From NCBI RefSeq assembly GCF_003014735.1, contig NZ_PYAX01000020.1, positions 1-64,000 on the forward strand: a stretch of 64,000 nt of DNA, given 5' to 3'. Positions 37,952 through 46,035 of the stretch are shown in pieces (position 1 is the first letter of the stretch; every line of letters begins with the position of its first letter). Both the position numbers and the translations under genes were made by a program. The stretch comes from Saccharothrix carnea. GTDB taxonomy: Bacteria; Actinomycetota; Actinomycetes; Mycobacteriales; Pseudonocardiaceae. Under the pieces are notes generated by a model. The model was not told the origin of the DNA and did not search any database. It saw nothing but the letters and a program-made list of their open reading frames with translations.

Positions 37952-38890
37952 TTAGTGACAGGCGACCAGGATCACGGCCAGCAGCCCGGCGAACGCGGTG
38001 ATGACCGGAACCGTCAGGGCGGTCACGCAAGCTGTCCCGTACGCCAGCAGGCTGCGTGCCGAGTCCGGACGTCGATGGGTATGGGCCAGGAGTGCCAGCC
38101 TCACCTCGACCGAATCCCTTCCCATCGCGAGCGCGGAGCCGGGTGCGCGGTGGCCCGACACCCCGAGCAGGGCGGTCCGGACCGTCTCGACGCCGCAGGC
38201 GCGCACCGCGGCGGCGTCCGCGGCGACCTCCACCAACTCCCGCACGACACCGGGGGTCCGTCGGAACAGGGGGAGGAACGGCAGCAGGGTCGACAACGCG
38301 TCACCCGCGGCGACGAGGAGGTGGTGCCTGCCGTCGAGGTGGGCACGTTCATGGGCGAGCACCGCGTGCACCTGCTCGTCGGTCAGTCGCCGGTTGAGGC
38401 CTTCGGTGGCGACGACGACGCCCGGCGTGCCGGCCAGGCTGAAGGCCAGCGGTTCGTCGTGGTCGAGCCAGAGCGTCGAAGGCGAACCGGGTTCGCGGCG
38501 GGCCGCGACCCGGAGCGCGGCGAGGTGGTCGCGACGCCTGCGCGCCCGATGCCGTGCGCCCTTGACGCTCAGGACCGCGAGCCGGATCAGGAGTCCGGTC
38601 AGCAGCACCAGGCCGATGACGCCACCGGTGGCCTCGACGCGCGGGGCCATCCCGTGTTCGAGCGATGACCAGCACTCGTGCGCGAGTGCCAGTGCGTCGG
38701 TGCCGTGGTCCGGCAGGAGGAGCAGGGTCACGGCCAGTGCGGAGGTGGTGACGACGCTCACCGCGGACGCCAGCCACGCCAGCAACGGGACGAGTGGGTC
38801 GGCGCCGCGCGTGACCAGGCGCAACAGCTGACGGGGCGCGAGCACCCCCATCAGACCTGCCGTCACCAGCAGTGCGACGGCCACGGTCAT
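37952..38890 (-). CDS. M56 (BlaR1/MecR1-like) membrane metallopeptidase
   Basis: 312 residues. N-terminal helices ('TVAVALLVTAGLMGVL', 'WLASAVSVVTTSALAVTLLL', 'GGVIGLVLLTGLLIRLAVL') precede a cytoplasmic zinc protease with 'LAHERAHLDGRHH' (HExxH) and the helix 'LVEVAADAAAVRACG'. One C-terminal helix follows. It lacks the extracellular penicillin-binding sensor of BlaR1, as is usual in actinomycetes. It is coupled to the BlaI-type repressor by an ATGA overlap; the protease would inactivate that repressor on an unknown cue. Its TAA stop doubles as the IS5 target duplication. Confidence 0.88.
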   Translation of the reverse strand: MTVAVALLVTAGLMGVLAPRQLLRLVTRGADPLVPLLAWLASAVSVVTTSALAVTLLLLPDHGTDALALAHECWSSLEHGMAPRVEATGGVIGLVLLTGLLIRLAVLSVKGARHRARRRRDHLAALRVAARREPGSPSTLWLDHDEPLAFSLAGTPGVVVATEGLNRRLTDEQVHAVLAHERAHLDGRHHLLVAAGDALSTLLPFLPLFRRTPGVVRELVEVAADAAAVRACGVETVRTALLGVSGHRAPGSALAMGRDSVEVRLALLAHTHRRPDSARSLLAYGTACVTALTVPVITAFAGLLAVILVACH

Positions 38891-39249
38891 GTCTTGCGCG
38901 ATCTCTTCGGCAGGGCTTTGCGCAACAGTTCCGTCTCGTGCTCCGAGGCCGAGCGCGCGAAGTGCAACAGCACGCCGTCCGGGTCGCCGGAGGCGTTCAC
39001 CAGCTCGCGCACCGCGTTGGCCGCGGCTTCGGCGCGGCTGGTCGTCGCTTCGTAGTGGTAGGCCTTGCCCACCAGCTCGCGCTGGGCCCAGCCCTTGCGG
39101 TGCAGGTTGTCCAGCACGGTCAGCACCGTGGTGTACGCGAGTTGCCTGCCGGTGTCGAGTCGGTCGAGGACGTCGCGCACCTTCACCGGCCCCGGCGCGC
39201 GCCACAGCACGTCCATCACCGCTGCTTCCAACTCACCGAGCCCGTGCAT
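38887..39249 (-). CDS. BlaI/MecI-family transcriptional repressor
   Basis: 120-residue winged-helix repressor: 'LGELEAAVMDVLWRAPGPVK', recognition region 'RQLAYTTVLTVLDNLHRKGW' and a dimerising C-terminus. ATG 39249 is taken rather than 39267 because it begins the family-typical 'MHGLGELEAAVM'. The gene lies upstream of, and overlaps, the M56 protease gene, the standard blaI-blaR1-like pair. A TACTA-N7-TAGTA operator lies 62 bp upstream, so autoregulation is likely. Confidence 0.9.
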   Translation of the reverse strand: MHGLGELEAAVMDVLWRAPGPVKVRDVLDRLDTGRQLAYTTVLTVLDNLHRKGWAQRELVGKAYHYEATTSRAEAAANAVRELVNASGDPDGVLLHFARSASEHETELLRKALPKRSRKT

Positions 39250-39310
39250 CCCGCCCCCTTCGACCACGACATGTTACGCGGTCGAGGAGGGCCGTCGAAG
39301 GTGCAGCTGC

Positions 39311-39327
39311 TACTAGGGAATATAGTA
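39311..39327. promoter_or_regulatory. BlaI-type operator
   Basis: TACTAGGGAATATAGTA is a TACTA/TAGTA inverted pair, close to half-sites bound by BlaI-family repressors. It lies between the repressor gene and the MFS exporter promoter and could affect either. Confidence 0.6.
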
Positions 39328-39483
39328 GGAGGCGGGTCGCTGTCGCCCGCGCGCGACCCTGTCCGTCGAGACTCTCCCCCTCCTCGGCGGCCGCGTCGGG
39401 CGAGCGGATGTGCGTTTCCCGTCCGCTCGCCCGACGCCTCTCGTGTTCCCGTTCCGGCGTTCGTCCGCGTTCCACGCTACCGC

Positions 39484-39514
39484 TTGACAATCAGATACCT
39501 CTAGGGGGTATGTT
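39484..39514 (+). promoter_or_regulatory. MFS promoter overlapping an operator
   Basis: TTGACA at 39484-39489 and TATGTT at 39509-39514 have a long 19-bp spacing. The -10 is covered by the first CsoR/CstR-like box (39495-39511), so binding would block RNA polymerase. Confidence 0.5.
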
Positions 39515-39547
39515 GCGCAGGCTCCACAACATACCCCCTGGGGGTAC
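39495..39547. promoter_or_regulatory. Two CsoR/CstR-like operators
   Basis: ATACCTCTAGGGGGTAT (39495-39511) and ATACCCCCTGGGGGTAC (39531-39547) both fit the ATACC-N-GGGTAT dyad of CsoR/CstR/FrmR-class repressors. Together they also form a 13-bp inverted repeat (39503-39515 with 39527-39539). Copper or reactive sulfur control of the exporter gene is implied. No CsoR-family gene lies in this window. Confidence 0.6.
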
Positions 39548-39575
39548 CAACGAGAAGGACTGGAAGGGACCTGTC

Positions 39576-40991
39576 ATGAACCCCGATCCCCGGCGCTGGT
39601 GGGCACTGGTCGTGCTCGCGGCGGCGCAGTTCATGGTCATCATGGACACTTCGATCATCGCCGTGGCGCTGCCGGACATGCAGCGCGAACTCGGCTTCAC
39701 ACCGGGTGGCCTCCAGTGGGTGTTCAACGCCTACGCGGTCGCCCTGGGCGGTCTGCTGCTGCTCGGCGGCAGGCTTTCGGACCTCTGGGGCGCACGCCGG
39801 GTGTTCGCCGCGGGGTGGACCACCCTCATCGCCGGTTCCGTCCTCGCCGCCGCCGCGACCGGCGCCGGTGTCGAGGTACTCGGACGTGCGGTGCAGGGTG
39901 TCGGTGCGGCATTGATCGCGCCGGCCGCGATGACGCTGCTCATGGTGCTGTTCGCCGGTCAGTCGAACGAGCTGCCGAAGGCGATGGCCTTCTACGGTGC
40001 GGCGGCTCCGGCGGGCGGCACGGCGGGTGTGTTCCTCGGTGGCGTGATCACCGAGTGGTTGAGCTGGCCGTGGGTGTTCATCATCTACATCCCGATCGGT
40101 GTGCTGACCCTCGCCCTCACGCCCAAGCTGCTCCCGGTCGTGCCCGGACGCCGCGGTGGGCTCGACGTCGGCGGTGCGATCGCGGTGACCGGCGGGCTCG
40201 CCCTGGCCGTCTATGCCATCGTGCAGGCACCCGAACGCGGCTGGGCGTCGACCGCCACGCTCGTGCAGCTCGGCGCGGCGGCGGTGCTGCTCATCGGGTT
40301 CCTGCTGGTGCAGCGTGCGGTCAGGAACCCGTTGATGCCGCTGGAAGTGTGGCGCACCCCCGACCTCGCGGCGGCGAACGTCGCGATGGCCCTGCTGGGC
40401 GCGGCGTGGATCCCGATGTGGTACTTCCTCAACCTCTACGTCCAGCAGGTGCTCGGGTTCGACTCGTTCGCCAGCGGCGCGGCGCTGCTGCCGATGACGG
40501 TGTTGATGACCGTCCTCATGACCACCGTCAGCGGACGCCTGATCGGACGGTTCGGCACCAAGCCGCTGGTCGTCGCCGGACTGGCGGTGCTCGCCGCCGG
40601 CCTGGGCCTGCTGGCCACCGCCGACCCGGACGGCAGCTTCGCCGTCGACGTGCTGCCCGGCTCGCTGATCTCGGCGGTCGGCATGGCACTGGTCTTCATC
40701 CCCGCGACCATGGCCGCCATCGGCGCGGTCGCGCCCGACCAGGGCGGACTGGCCTCGGGCATCGTCAACACCACCTACCAGATCGGCTCGGCCCTCGGCC
40801 TGGCCGCCATGACGGCGGTGGCGACGTCACAGGGCGCGGACGGGCTGGGTGACGCGGTCGCGCTGACCGAGGGCTACTCGGCCGCCTTCACCGGCGCCGC
40901 ACTGGTCGCACTGGTGGCCGCGCTGCTGGCCGCCTTCACCCTGCGCGGCCGGGTCGCCGAACCCGCCGAGCAGGTGGCGTTCAAGGTCTAG
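39576..40991 (+). CDS. MFS exporter, DHA2 (14-helix) type
   Basis: 471 residues. Opens 'WWALVVLAAAQFMVIMDTSI' with the family 'D' in helix 1, then 'LPDMQRELGFTPGGLQWVFN', motif A 'GGRLSDLWGARRVF' and motif C-like 'FYGAAAPAGGTAGVFLGGVI'. About 13-14 hydrophobic helices are visible. Usual substrates are drugs or other toxic small molecules. Control by CsoR/CstR-like operators suggests a metal- or sulfur-stress signal. ATG 39576 follows GAAGGGAC. A hairpin follows the stop. Confidence 0.9.
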   Translation: MNPDPRRWWALVVLAAAQFMVIMDTSIIAVALPDMQRELGFTPGGLQWVFNAYAVALGGLLLLGGRLSDLWGARRVFAAGWTTLIAGSVLAAAATGAGVEVLGRAVQGVGAALIAPAAMTLLMVLFAGQSNELPKAMAFYGAAAPAGGTAGVFLGGVITEWLSWPWVFIIYIPIGVLTLALTPKLLPVVPGRRGGLDVGGAIAVTGGLALAVYAIVQAPERGWASTATLVQLGAAAVLLIGFLLVQRAVRNPLMPLEVWRTPDLAAANVAMALLGAAWIPMWYFLNLYVQQVLGFDSFASGAALLPMTVLMTVLMTTVSGRLIGRFGTKPLVVAGLAVLAAGLGLLATADPDGSFAVDVLPGSLISAVGMALVFIPATMAAIGAVAPDQGGLASGIVNTTYQIGSALGLAAMTAVATSQGADGLGDAVALTEGYSAAFTGAALVALVAALLAAFTLRGRVAEPAEQVAFKV

Positions 40992-41019
40992 CCCGGTGGT
41001 GTGTGCAGCGCGCGCCGGT

Positions 41020-41060
41020 CTGCTCCCCACGTACCCCTGGACGGGGCATGTGGGGAGCAG
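41020..41060. terminator. Hairpin after the MFS gene
   Basis: CTGCTCCCCA (41020-41029) pairs with TGGGGAGCAG (41051-41060); a second CCCC/GGGG stem lies inside the loop. It separates the exporter from the 2Fe-2S protein gene. Confidence 0.6.
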
Positions 41061-41153
41061 TTCCGCAGGTACCTGGGTCTTTCGTCGGTGCTGGATGAAG
41101 CACTACCCGTCCTAGTAGGTTCACGGCCGTAACAGCGACGGTGTGGAGATCAG

Positions 41154-41507
41154 GTGTCCGAATCGAGTAGGTTGACCGTCTGTCGAGGCTGCTGCTGTGG
41201 CACCGTCAAGAAGCACCCGGACGTCGACCACGTGACGCAGCTGCGCCGGTTCCGGGAAGCCGTGGGGCCCCGGGCGGTCACCGTGGCCGACTGCCTGAGC
41301 TCCTGCGAGTTCTCCAACGTCGTCGTGGTCAGACCGGCACGGGGCACCGGTGCGAGGCCCGTGTGGTTGGGCGGCGTGCTCACCGACGAGGCAGTGGACC
41401 ACATCCTCGCCTGGGTCGCCGCGGGCGGGCCGGGCCGTGCCGAGATGCCGGCAGGCTTGACCGAGCACCTGCTCGACCGACCGGCCGACGACAGCGCCGC
41501 GAGCTGA
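41154..41507 (+). CDS. Thioredoxin-like [2Fe-2S] ferredoxin-type protein
   Basis: 117 residues with 'TVCRGCCCG' near the N-terminus and 'VADCLSSCEFSNVVVVRP' in the middle. This four-cysteine spacing matches thin [2Fe-2S] (thioredoxin-like ferredoxin, CbiX/sulfur-metabolism associated) proteins. The C-terminus has 'LGGVLTDEAVDHILAWVAAG'. It is probably a soluble electron carrier. GTG 41154 has GGAG upstream. The electron partner is unknown. Confidence 0.75.
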   Translation: MSESSRLTVCRGCCCGTVKKHPDVDHVTQLRRFREAVGPRAVTVADCLSSCEFSNVVVVRPARGTGARPVWLGGVLTDEAVDHILAWVAAGGPGRAEMPAGLTEHLLDRPADDSAAS

Positions 41508-41522
41508 GTCCCGAGTGGTCGG

Positions 41523-42056
41523 TCATCGAGTCGATGTCGGCTGCTGTCCGCTCCGCTGACGCCGCTGTTCCTGCTGTCGGCGCCACCCGTAGCGCGTCAC
41601 GCCGCGTGGCTTGTACACCGACAGGGCCACGATGAGCAGCAGCACCACCGAGCCGCCGATCGAATGCGGCAGCGTGCCGGGCAGCTCACGGGGGTCGATG
41701 TCCGAGGTTGCCGCGTCCGCGAGGTAGTGCACCGTCGAAGTTTCGATCAGGAGCACGGTCGCGGCGAAGACCGTGAGCAGCAGCTTCACCAGGATCCAGT
41801 AGTGCCGGAGCAGGCCCCACGGGGTGCCCAGCGCATTGACGATGCCGATGATCGCTGATGCCAGCGCGAGCGGAACGATGGCGTAGGAGACCATGATCGC
41901 CATCGCGACGTACGCGGCGCGGACCGTCTCCACGTCCTGGCCGGTGGCGGCGGTGATGTCCAGCGCCAGGTAGGCGAGGACCGCGCCCAACCACCCCACC
42001 GAGATCGCGATGTGGGTGAGCAGCACGAACTTGCGCATCCCCGGTGCGAACCTCAT
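41523..42056 (-). CDS. DUF2269-like four-helix membrane protein
   Basis: 177 residues with four helices: 'FVLLTHIAISVGWLGAVLAY', 'YVAMAIMVSYAIVPLALASA', 'YWILVKLLLTVFAATVLLIE' and 'SIGGSVVLLLIVALSVYKPR'. A conserved His in helix 1 (HIA) and 'HYWILVK' resemble haem-binding-type or DUF2269 integral proteins. The C-terminus is basic. It is coupled (ATGA overlap) to the small protein upstream and probably regulated by the divergent TetR gene. Confidence 0.7.
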   Translation of the reverse strand: MRFAPGMRKFVLLTHIAISVGWLGAVLAYLALDITAATGQDVETVRAAYVAMAIMVSYAIVPLALASAIIGIVNALGTPWGLLRHYWILVKLLLTVFAATVLLIETSTVHYLADAATSDIDPRELPGTLPHSIGGSVVLLLIVALSVYKPRGVTRYGWRRQQEQRRQRSGQQPTSTR

Positions 42057-42328
42057 ACCTCACCGCCGGGTGCGATCCCCTCGGCGGTGACGCCGACCGC
42101 GGGGGAGGCGCCGCTGCCTGTGTGGCGACCGGGGCCGTGCCCGCCCCCAAGACCGGTCAACACCAGGATCAACGCCAGCAGGGCCAGGACGCCGGCGATG
42201 ACCGCGAGCGCCTTCACCCAGCGCGGCACCCTGGGTGGTGTGTCCGAGATCGGGCCCAGGTCGGACATCGGGGCGGTGTCATCGCTGGAGGGATCGGGCG
42301 GTGTGCTCACGGTGGATCTCGTCGCCAT
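42053..42328 (-). CDS. Small single-helix membrane protein
   Basis: 91 residues: a Pro/Ser/Asp-rich N-terminus, one helix 'ALAVIAGVLALLALILVLTG', then a Gly/His-rich tail ('GLGGGHGPGRHTGSG'). Family not recognised. ATG 42328 is preferred over 42361, whose upstream region overlaps the operator. It is first in a two-gene operon with the DUF2269-like protein. Confidence 0.65.
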   Translation of the reverse strand: MATRSTVSTPPDPSSDDTAPMSDLGPISDTPPRVPRWVKALAVIAGVLALLALILVLTGLGGGHGPGRHTGSGASPAVGVTAEGIAPGGEV

Positions 42329-42344
42329 GTCGATGAGTTTATCG

Positions 42345-42376
42345 AGACACTGTGTCGGCATCTAACCATAGTGTCT
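42345..42376. promoter_or_regulatory. Probable TetR operator
   Basis: AGACACT (42345-42351) and AGTGTCT (42370-42376) are inverted. A compact palindrome GACAC-T-GTGTC also lies at 42346-42356. The site sits between divergent start codons (42328 and 42405), the usual place for self-regulation by the TetR protein. Confidence 0.6.
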
Positions 42377-42404
42377 TCATGTTGCCGCCCCGTACACTTC
42401 AGCT

Positions 42405-42989
42405 GTGCCCCGGCTGTGGAACGAGACGATCGACGCGCATCGCCAAGCGGTGCACGAGGCGATCCTCCATGCCACCGCCGAACTGGTTCGCGCGCACGGT
42501 CTGCTGTCGGTGACCATGTCGAAGATTGCCGAGAACACCGGGATCGGGAGGGCGACCCTCTACAAGTACTTCCCCGACGTCGAAGCGATCCTGCGCGCCT
42601 GGCACCAACGGCAGGTCGAGGACCACCTCCGGCAGCTCGCCGACATCCGGGATCGGGTCACCGACCCCCGCGACCGGCTCGATGCCGTTCTGCACGCCTA
42701 CGCGCGCATCTCACGGGAACGTCACTCCCACGACCGTCCCGGCCACCAACTCGCCGCGGTCCTGCACCAGGGCCCACAGCTCGTCCATGCCCAGCAGCAG
42801 GTCCAAGACCTGATCAAGGACTCGCTGATCGAAGCCGCGGCGACCGGCGACCTCCGGGACGACGTCGCACCCGACGAACTCGCCGCCTTCTGCGTGCACG
42901 CCCTCTCGGCAGCCGCGAGCCTGCGCTCCGAGGCCGCCATCCGCAGGCTCGTCACAGTCACGATCGCAGGTCTGCGACCGCCATCCTGA
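42405..42989 (+). CDS. TetR-family transcriptional regulator
   Basis: 194 residues. The N-terminal HTH is seen in 'HGLLSVTMSKIAENTGIGRA' followed by 'TLYKYFPDVEAILRAWHQRQ'. The C-terminal ligand domain is helical with no recognisable ligand motif. Start is GTG 42405. Divergent from the membrane-protein pair and sharing their control region, it probably represses them and itself. Confidence 0.9.
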   Translation: MPRLWNETIDAHRQAVHEAILHATAELVRAHGLLSVTMSKIAENTGIGRATLYKYFPDVEAILRAWHQRQVEDHLRQLADIRDRVTDPRDRLDAVLHAYARISRERHSHDRPGHQLAAVLHQGPQLVHAQQQVQDLIKDSLIEAAATGDLRDDVAPDELAAFCVHALSAAASLRSEAAIRRLVTVTIAGLRPPS

Positions 42990-43048
42990 TGAGGTAGCTC
43001 GGGACGGCCGCCGGTGAAGTGCGGACCGTGGCTTCCGGTTGGCCGAGT

Positions 43049-43091
43049 CCCGCATCACGCCTGCTACGGAACGTAGCAGGCGTGATGCGGG
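43049..43091. terminator. Strong bidirectional terminator (19-bp perfect stem)
   Basis: CCCGCATCACGCCTGCTAC (43049-43067) pairs perfectly with 43073-43091 around a GGAAC loop. It lies between the convergent TetR and DUF305 genes. Confidence 0.8.
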
Positions 43092-43112
43092 TGCCTGGAA
43101 CTCCGCCTACGG

Positions 43113-43745
43113 TCAGCTGGCCGCGAGCAGTCCCTGCATCTCGGTGATCTCGCTCTGCTGCGAGTCGATGATCTGCTGCGCGAGCTTCCTGGCGTCGGGG
43201 TTCTCGCCCTGCTGGAGTTCCGCCTTCGACATGTCGATCGCGCCCTGGTGGTGCTTGATCATCATGTCCAGGAACATCCGGTCGAAGTCGGCGTCCTTCG
43301 CCTGCTTCAGCATGTCCACCTCGGCGTCGCTCATGCCCGCCATGTCCGAGCCGTGGTCCATGCCCGGCATGCCCGTGGTGTGCACCTCGGCGCCCCAGCT
43401 GTTCAGCCACCCGGTCATGGTCTTGATCTCGGGATCCTGGGCTTTCTCGATGCGTGACGCGAGGTCGAGCACCTCGGCGTTCGAGGTTCGGCCCTGGGCG
43501 AGTTCGGCCATCTCGATCGCGCCCTGGTGATGGGGGATCATGTCCTGGGCGAACGTGATGTCGGCGTCGTTGTGTCCACCCGACGGCGCGGTGGCAGCAC
43601 TGGTGGAGTTCGTGGGACTGGTGGTTCCGGTCATGCTGCCCATGTCGTGGCCGCCGGAGCCTGAGTCGGAGTTGCCGCACCCGGCGAGCACGAGTCCGGT
43701 GGTCAGGAAGGCAAGCGCCGTCCCGACCAGGTTCTTCCTGGTCAT
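43113..43745 (-). CDS. DUF305 lipoprotein
   Basis: 210 residues. Lipoprotein signal 'ALAFLTTGLVLAGC' with lipid Cys, then a Gly/Ser/Thr linker. It contains two copies of the DUF305 signature: 'FAQDMIPHHQGAIEMAELAQ' and 'FLDMMIKHHQGAIDMSKAEL'. Met/His-rich pieces ('GGHDMGSMTG', 'GMPGMDHGSDMAGM') could bind copper. DUF305 proteins often sit near copper-resistance genes; function is unproven. ATG 43745 has AGAGGA upstream. It follows the DUF6153 gene in the same direction. Confidence 0.9.
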   Translation of the reverse strand: MTRKNLVGTALAFLTTGLVLAGCGNSDSGSGGHDMGSMTGTTSPTNSTSAATAPSGGHNDADITFAQDMIPHHQGAIEMAELAQGRTSNAEVLDLASRIEKAQDPEIKTMTGWLNSWGAEVHTTGMPGMDHGSDMAGMSDAEVDMLKQAKDADFDRMFLDMMIKHHQGAIDMSKAELQQGENPDARKLAQQIIDSQQSEITEMQGLLAAS

Positions 43746-43824
43746 GATGTCCTCTGCGGTGGTGAAGTCCGGTCGGGTGCGCGGCGTTGCGTCAACGTCC
43801 TCGGAGGACGTCACGCGCCGCCTG

Positions 43825-44214
43825 TCACAGCCGCAGGACGCAGAGTTCGGCCAGCCGTGCCGGTGCACCGCCGGGTCTCGGAGGAGGGGATCGCGGCCGT
43901 GCTGCTCGCGTCGACAGCGAACTGAGGCGTTCCGCGACGGTTCGAGCCCGTAGGGCGAGCACGGCGAGCGTCAAGCCCAGCGCGGCGCACAGGATCGCCA
44001 AGCACAAGTGCAGCGCGTCGTGCTGCCCGGTCGGTACCGGAGTGTGCTCTTCGGACGCATGGTCACAGCAGTCGACCACCGTCGCCGCTGCCGAAGCGGT
44101 CGCCGCATGCCCGACGGGCTCCTGCGTGCCGAGGTGGTGCATGCCGACCACGGCGAACGCGACAGCCCACACCAGAGCCCATTGCGAAGGTCTGGTCCGG
44201 AAGCGGTGGAGCAC
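43825..44214 (-). CDS. DUF6153-like membrane protein
   Basis: About 129 residues with helices 'WALVWAVAFAVVGMHHLG' and 'LHLCLAILCAALGLTLAVLA', separated by a His/Cys-containing loop ('VVDCCDHASEEHTPVP'). Its position 79 bp upstream of DUF305 is the usual arrangement and suggests a shared role, possibly metal handling. GTG 44214 is used; GTG 44229, just after AGGAGG, is an alternative. Confidence 0.65.
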   Translation of the reverse strand: MLHRFRTRPSQWALVWAVAFAVVGMHHLGTQEPVGHAATASAAATVVDCCDHASEEHTPVPTGQHDALHLCLAILCAALGLTLAVLALRARTVAERLSSLSTRAARPRSPPPRPGGAPARLAELCVLRL

Positions 44215-44559
44215 GATCCCACGATACACAAACCTCCTATGGCGGATAGTTGACAGGGTGCGTGGCCGGGCCCGGCGACTGCCGGTCGGGCACGGCCCCG
44301 CGTTCGGCCTGCGCACCTCCCGGCCGCGACTATGCGGTCGATGTCTAGCGAGGCCATGTAGTCGCGTTGACGGTCACGACGTCCGTGATGGCGCACGACC
44401 CTTCGAGCGGGTCGAGTACCCGCGCACACCGCACGCGTGGTCAGCTGCGACGTGAGTCTGACGCGCAGGTCCGGCTCGCCGTCGTCGACCCGCTCCAACC
44501 CGTGGTGCCGTCGCCGATCCACCCGCGTGGATCGGCGATGTCTGAGTTCCAGTGGCGGC

Positions 44560-44720
44560 GTACGGCCGTGCCGAGGACGCGGAAAGATCTTGTCCACGGT
44601 CCCGATGCCCTGGGACCGCGGTCGCGGATCAGGAACCGGGCGGTGCTGCCGGCGTCGTCGAGGTCCACGATGAGGTTTCTGGCGACTTGGATACCCCAGG
44701 ATGGCCCGTGACGCTGCGCG
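44560..44720 (-). mobile_element. rve-type integrase fragment (IS relic)
   Basis: Minus strand 'IQVARNLIVDLDDAGSTARF' and 'LIRDRG' match the common integrase-core motif around the second catalytic Asp of IS481/ISL3-like transposases. Flanking frames are broken. Only ~50 codons remain. Confidence 0.6.
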
Positions 44721-44765
44721 GGTGGTGGCAGCCAGGTCCAGCTGCGCTCCAGCGGGTCGTGCCGC

Positions 44766-44948
44766 TGCTCCAACGGCCTGGTGAACGCCCTGCTGTCGGT
44801 CGCCAAGGTGATGGGCGGCGGCGGTCCGCTGGCCCTCGACCCGATCGAGTACCAGCAGGACCAGTTCCGATTCGTCGAGGGGACGATGCAGCCGCCCTGC
44901 AAGCAGAGCGAGTTCACGCGGCGCGGCGAGCACGGCCCGTTCGGGTAG
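44766..44948 (+). pseudogene. Coding-like C-terminal tail of an unknown protein
   Basis: Open to TAG 44946-44948 and reading 'SNGLVNALLSVAKVMGGGGP', 'LALDPIEYQQDQFRFVEGTM' and 'PPCKQSEFTRRGEHGPFG'. Residue usage looks like a real conserved C-terminus, but there is no start or upstream part because IS debris precedes it. Family not recognised. Confidence 0.35.
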
Positions 44949-45063
44949 GCCGAGGTCGGCTACTGCTGACCAGGCATGATCACCCGTGGTGGCGGGCGCT
45001 GCCGTCCGCCACCACGGGCGCCGCCGGCCCGATCGTCGTCCCGTGAGCACCGAGTGGAGTCCG

Positions 45064-45273
45064 ATGGAGAAGTCCCGAGGCAGTTGGGCGAGCTGGCTCG
45101 CGGTCGTCGCGACCGGCGTCCAGGCGGCGTCTGCCCTGCTCCTGTTCGGCGGTCCGCCCGGTGAGGTCACCAGGTTCGACCACGCCGCTCTAGGCGTGCT
45201 GGGCCTGCCGGTCAACCTGGCCGCGCTCGTGCGGGCGGGGGCCGAGGGCGGCCCGGATCGACTACGTGGTTGA
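45064..45273 (+). CDS. Possible small membrane protein, 69 aa
   Basis: Begins 'MEKSRGSWASWLAVVATGVQ' with a hydrophobic helix and a second weak one ('ALGVLGLPVNLAALVRAG'). TGGAG lies 4 nt before ATG 45064. It has no recognised family and sits in decayed DNA, so it may be chance. Confidence 0.3.
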   Translation: MEKSRGSWASWLAVVATGVQAASALLLFGGPPGEVTRFDHAALGVLGLPVNLAALVRAGAEGGPDRLRG

Positions 45274-45352
45274 CCAGAGGTTCGGTCGTGAGGGCTTGCC
45301 GCGGCTGGAGATGTCGGCGGGTCTGACGGGTCCTCGGTTTTCCGGTGGTCGA

Positions 45353-45645
45353 TGACCACACTTGGTGTCGTGGGTTCTGTATGTGGTCACTCGTGTTCGA
45401 GGTTTGCCGCAGGTTCGGTTGGGCGGTCTTACCTGCGGTTTCGTGCCGTTGAGCGCAGTTGGAGACGTCTCTGAGGACTCCTACTGTGTCAACGTACATC
45501 GCCATCCGCTCTGACCTGCGAAAACAAGCCTTCAGCAGGCTGCGTGGGTGCAGTTGACCGCGGTTGGGAGCCGTTGGACGCGGTTGGACGCGTCCTGCGG
45601 CTCCCAATCCGCTCCCACAGTGCTGCTCCCAGGCGGCTGGTCGAG
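45353..45645 (+). repeat. Dispersed structured repeat, copy C
   Basis: Same modules as copy B: TGACCACA...TGTGGTCA palindrome, TTACCTGCGG, GGACTCCTACTGTGTCAACG, TCTGACCTGCG, hairpin arms 45566-45582 / 45589-45605 with loop GTTGGA, then CCCAATCCGCTCCCAC. The stem inner segment is GGACGCG/CGCGTCC instead of GGCTGCG/CGCAGCC: two base pairs changed on both strands. It precedes the S1/type I RM block. Confidence 0.82.
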
Positions 45646-45686
45646 TGCGTGCGGTTGACGTCCGCGCATGCCGATGAACGGACAGG

Positions 45687-45992
45687 TCAAGGCCTCCGGT
45701 TGGCGAGGCGCACTCTCACCTGGTGGTTGTGCTCGGCGTGCGAGACGACCGTGCCGGTGATACGCGCACCCATCGGCGGGAGTTCCCCCTCACGGGGCAT
45801 CGTGGTGACCTCGGCCAAGCCCACGGCATCAGGCGCTCCGTCGATGCGGATGAAGACCCCGAAGGGCTGACGTCCGATCACCTCGCCAGCGATCGGGGCG
45901 CCGACGGGGAGCGCTGCCACCGTCGCGCTCCATGCCAGGCGGCTTCGTTCCGCCAGCAGTCGACCGTCCGCGGGCCAGGAGTAGTCGTTCAC
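45687..45992 (-). CDS. S1-domain RNA-binding protein
   Basis: 101 residues. After a helical N-terminus ('YSWPADGRLLAERSRLAWSA') one S1/OB domain follows: 'GAPIAGEVIGRQPFGVFIRI', 'AVGLAEVTTMP', 'GARITGTVVSHAEHNHQVRV'. It probably binds RNA. Small stand-alone S1 proteins of this form occur in actinomycetes without known partners. ATG 45992 is the only good start. Confidence 0.8.
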   Translation of the reverse strand: MNDYSWPADGRLLAERSRLAWSATVAALPVGAPIAGEVIGRQPFGVFIRIDGAPDAVGLAEVTTMPREGELPPMGARITGTVVSHAEHNHQVRVRLANRRP

Positions 45993-46035
45993 CGCCCTGA
46001 GTGTGGCATCAACCGTGCGCCTCGATGTTCACGTC

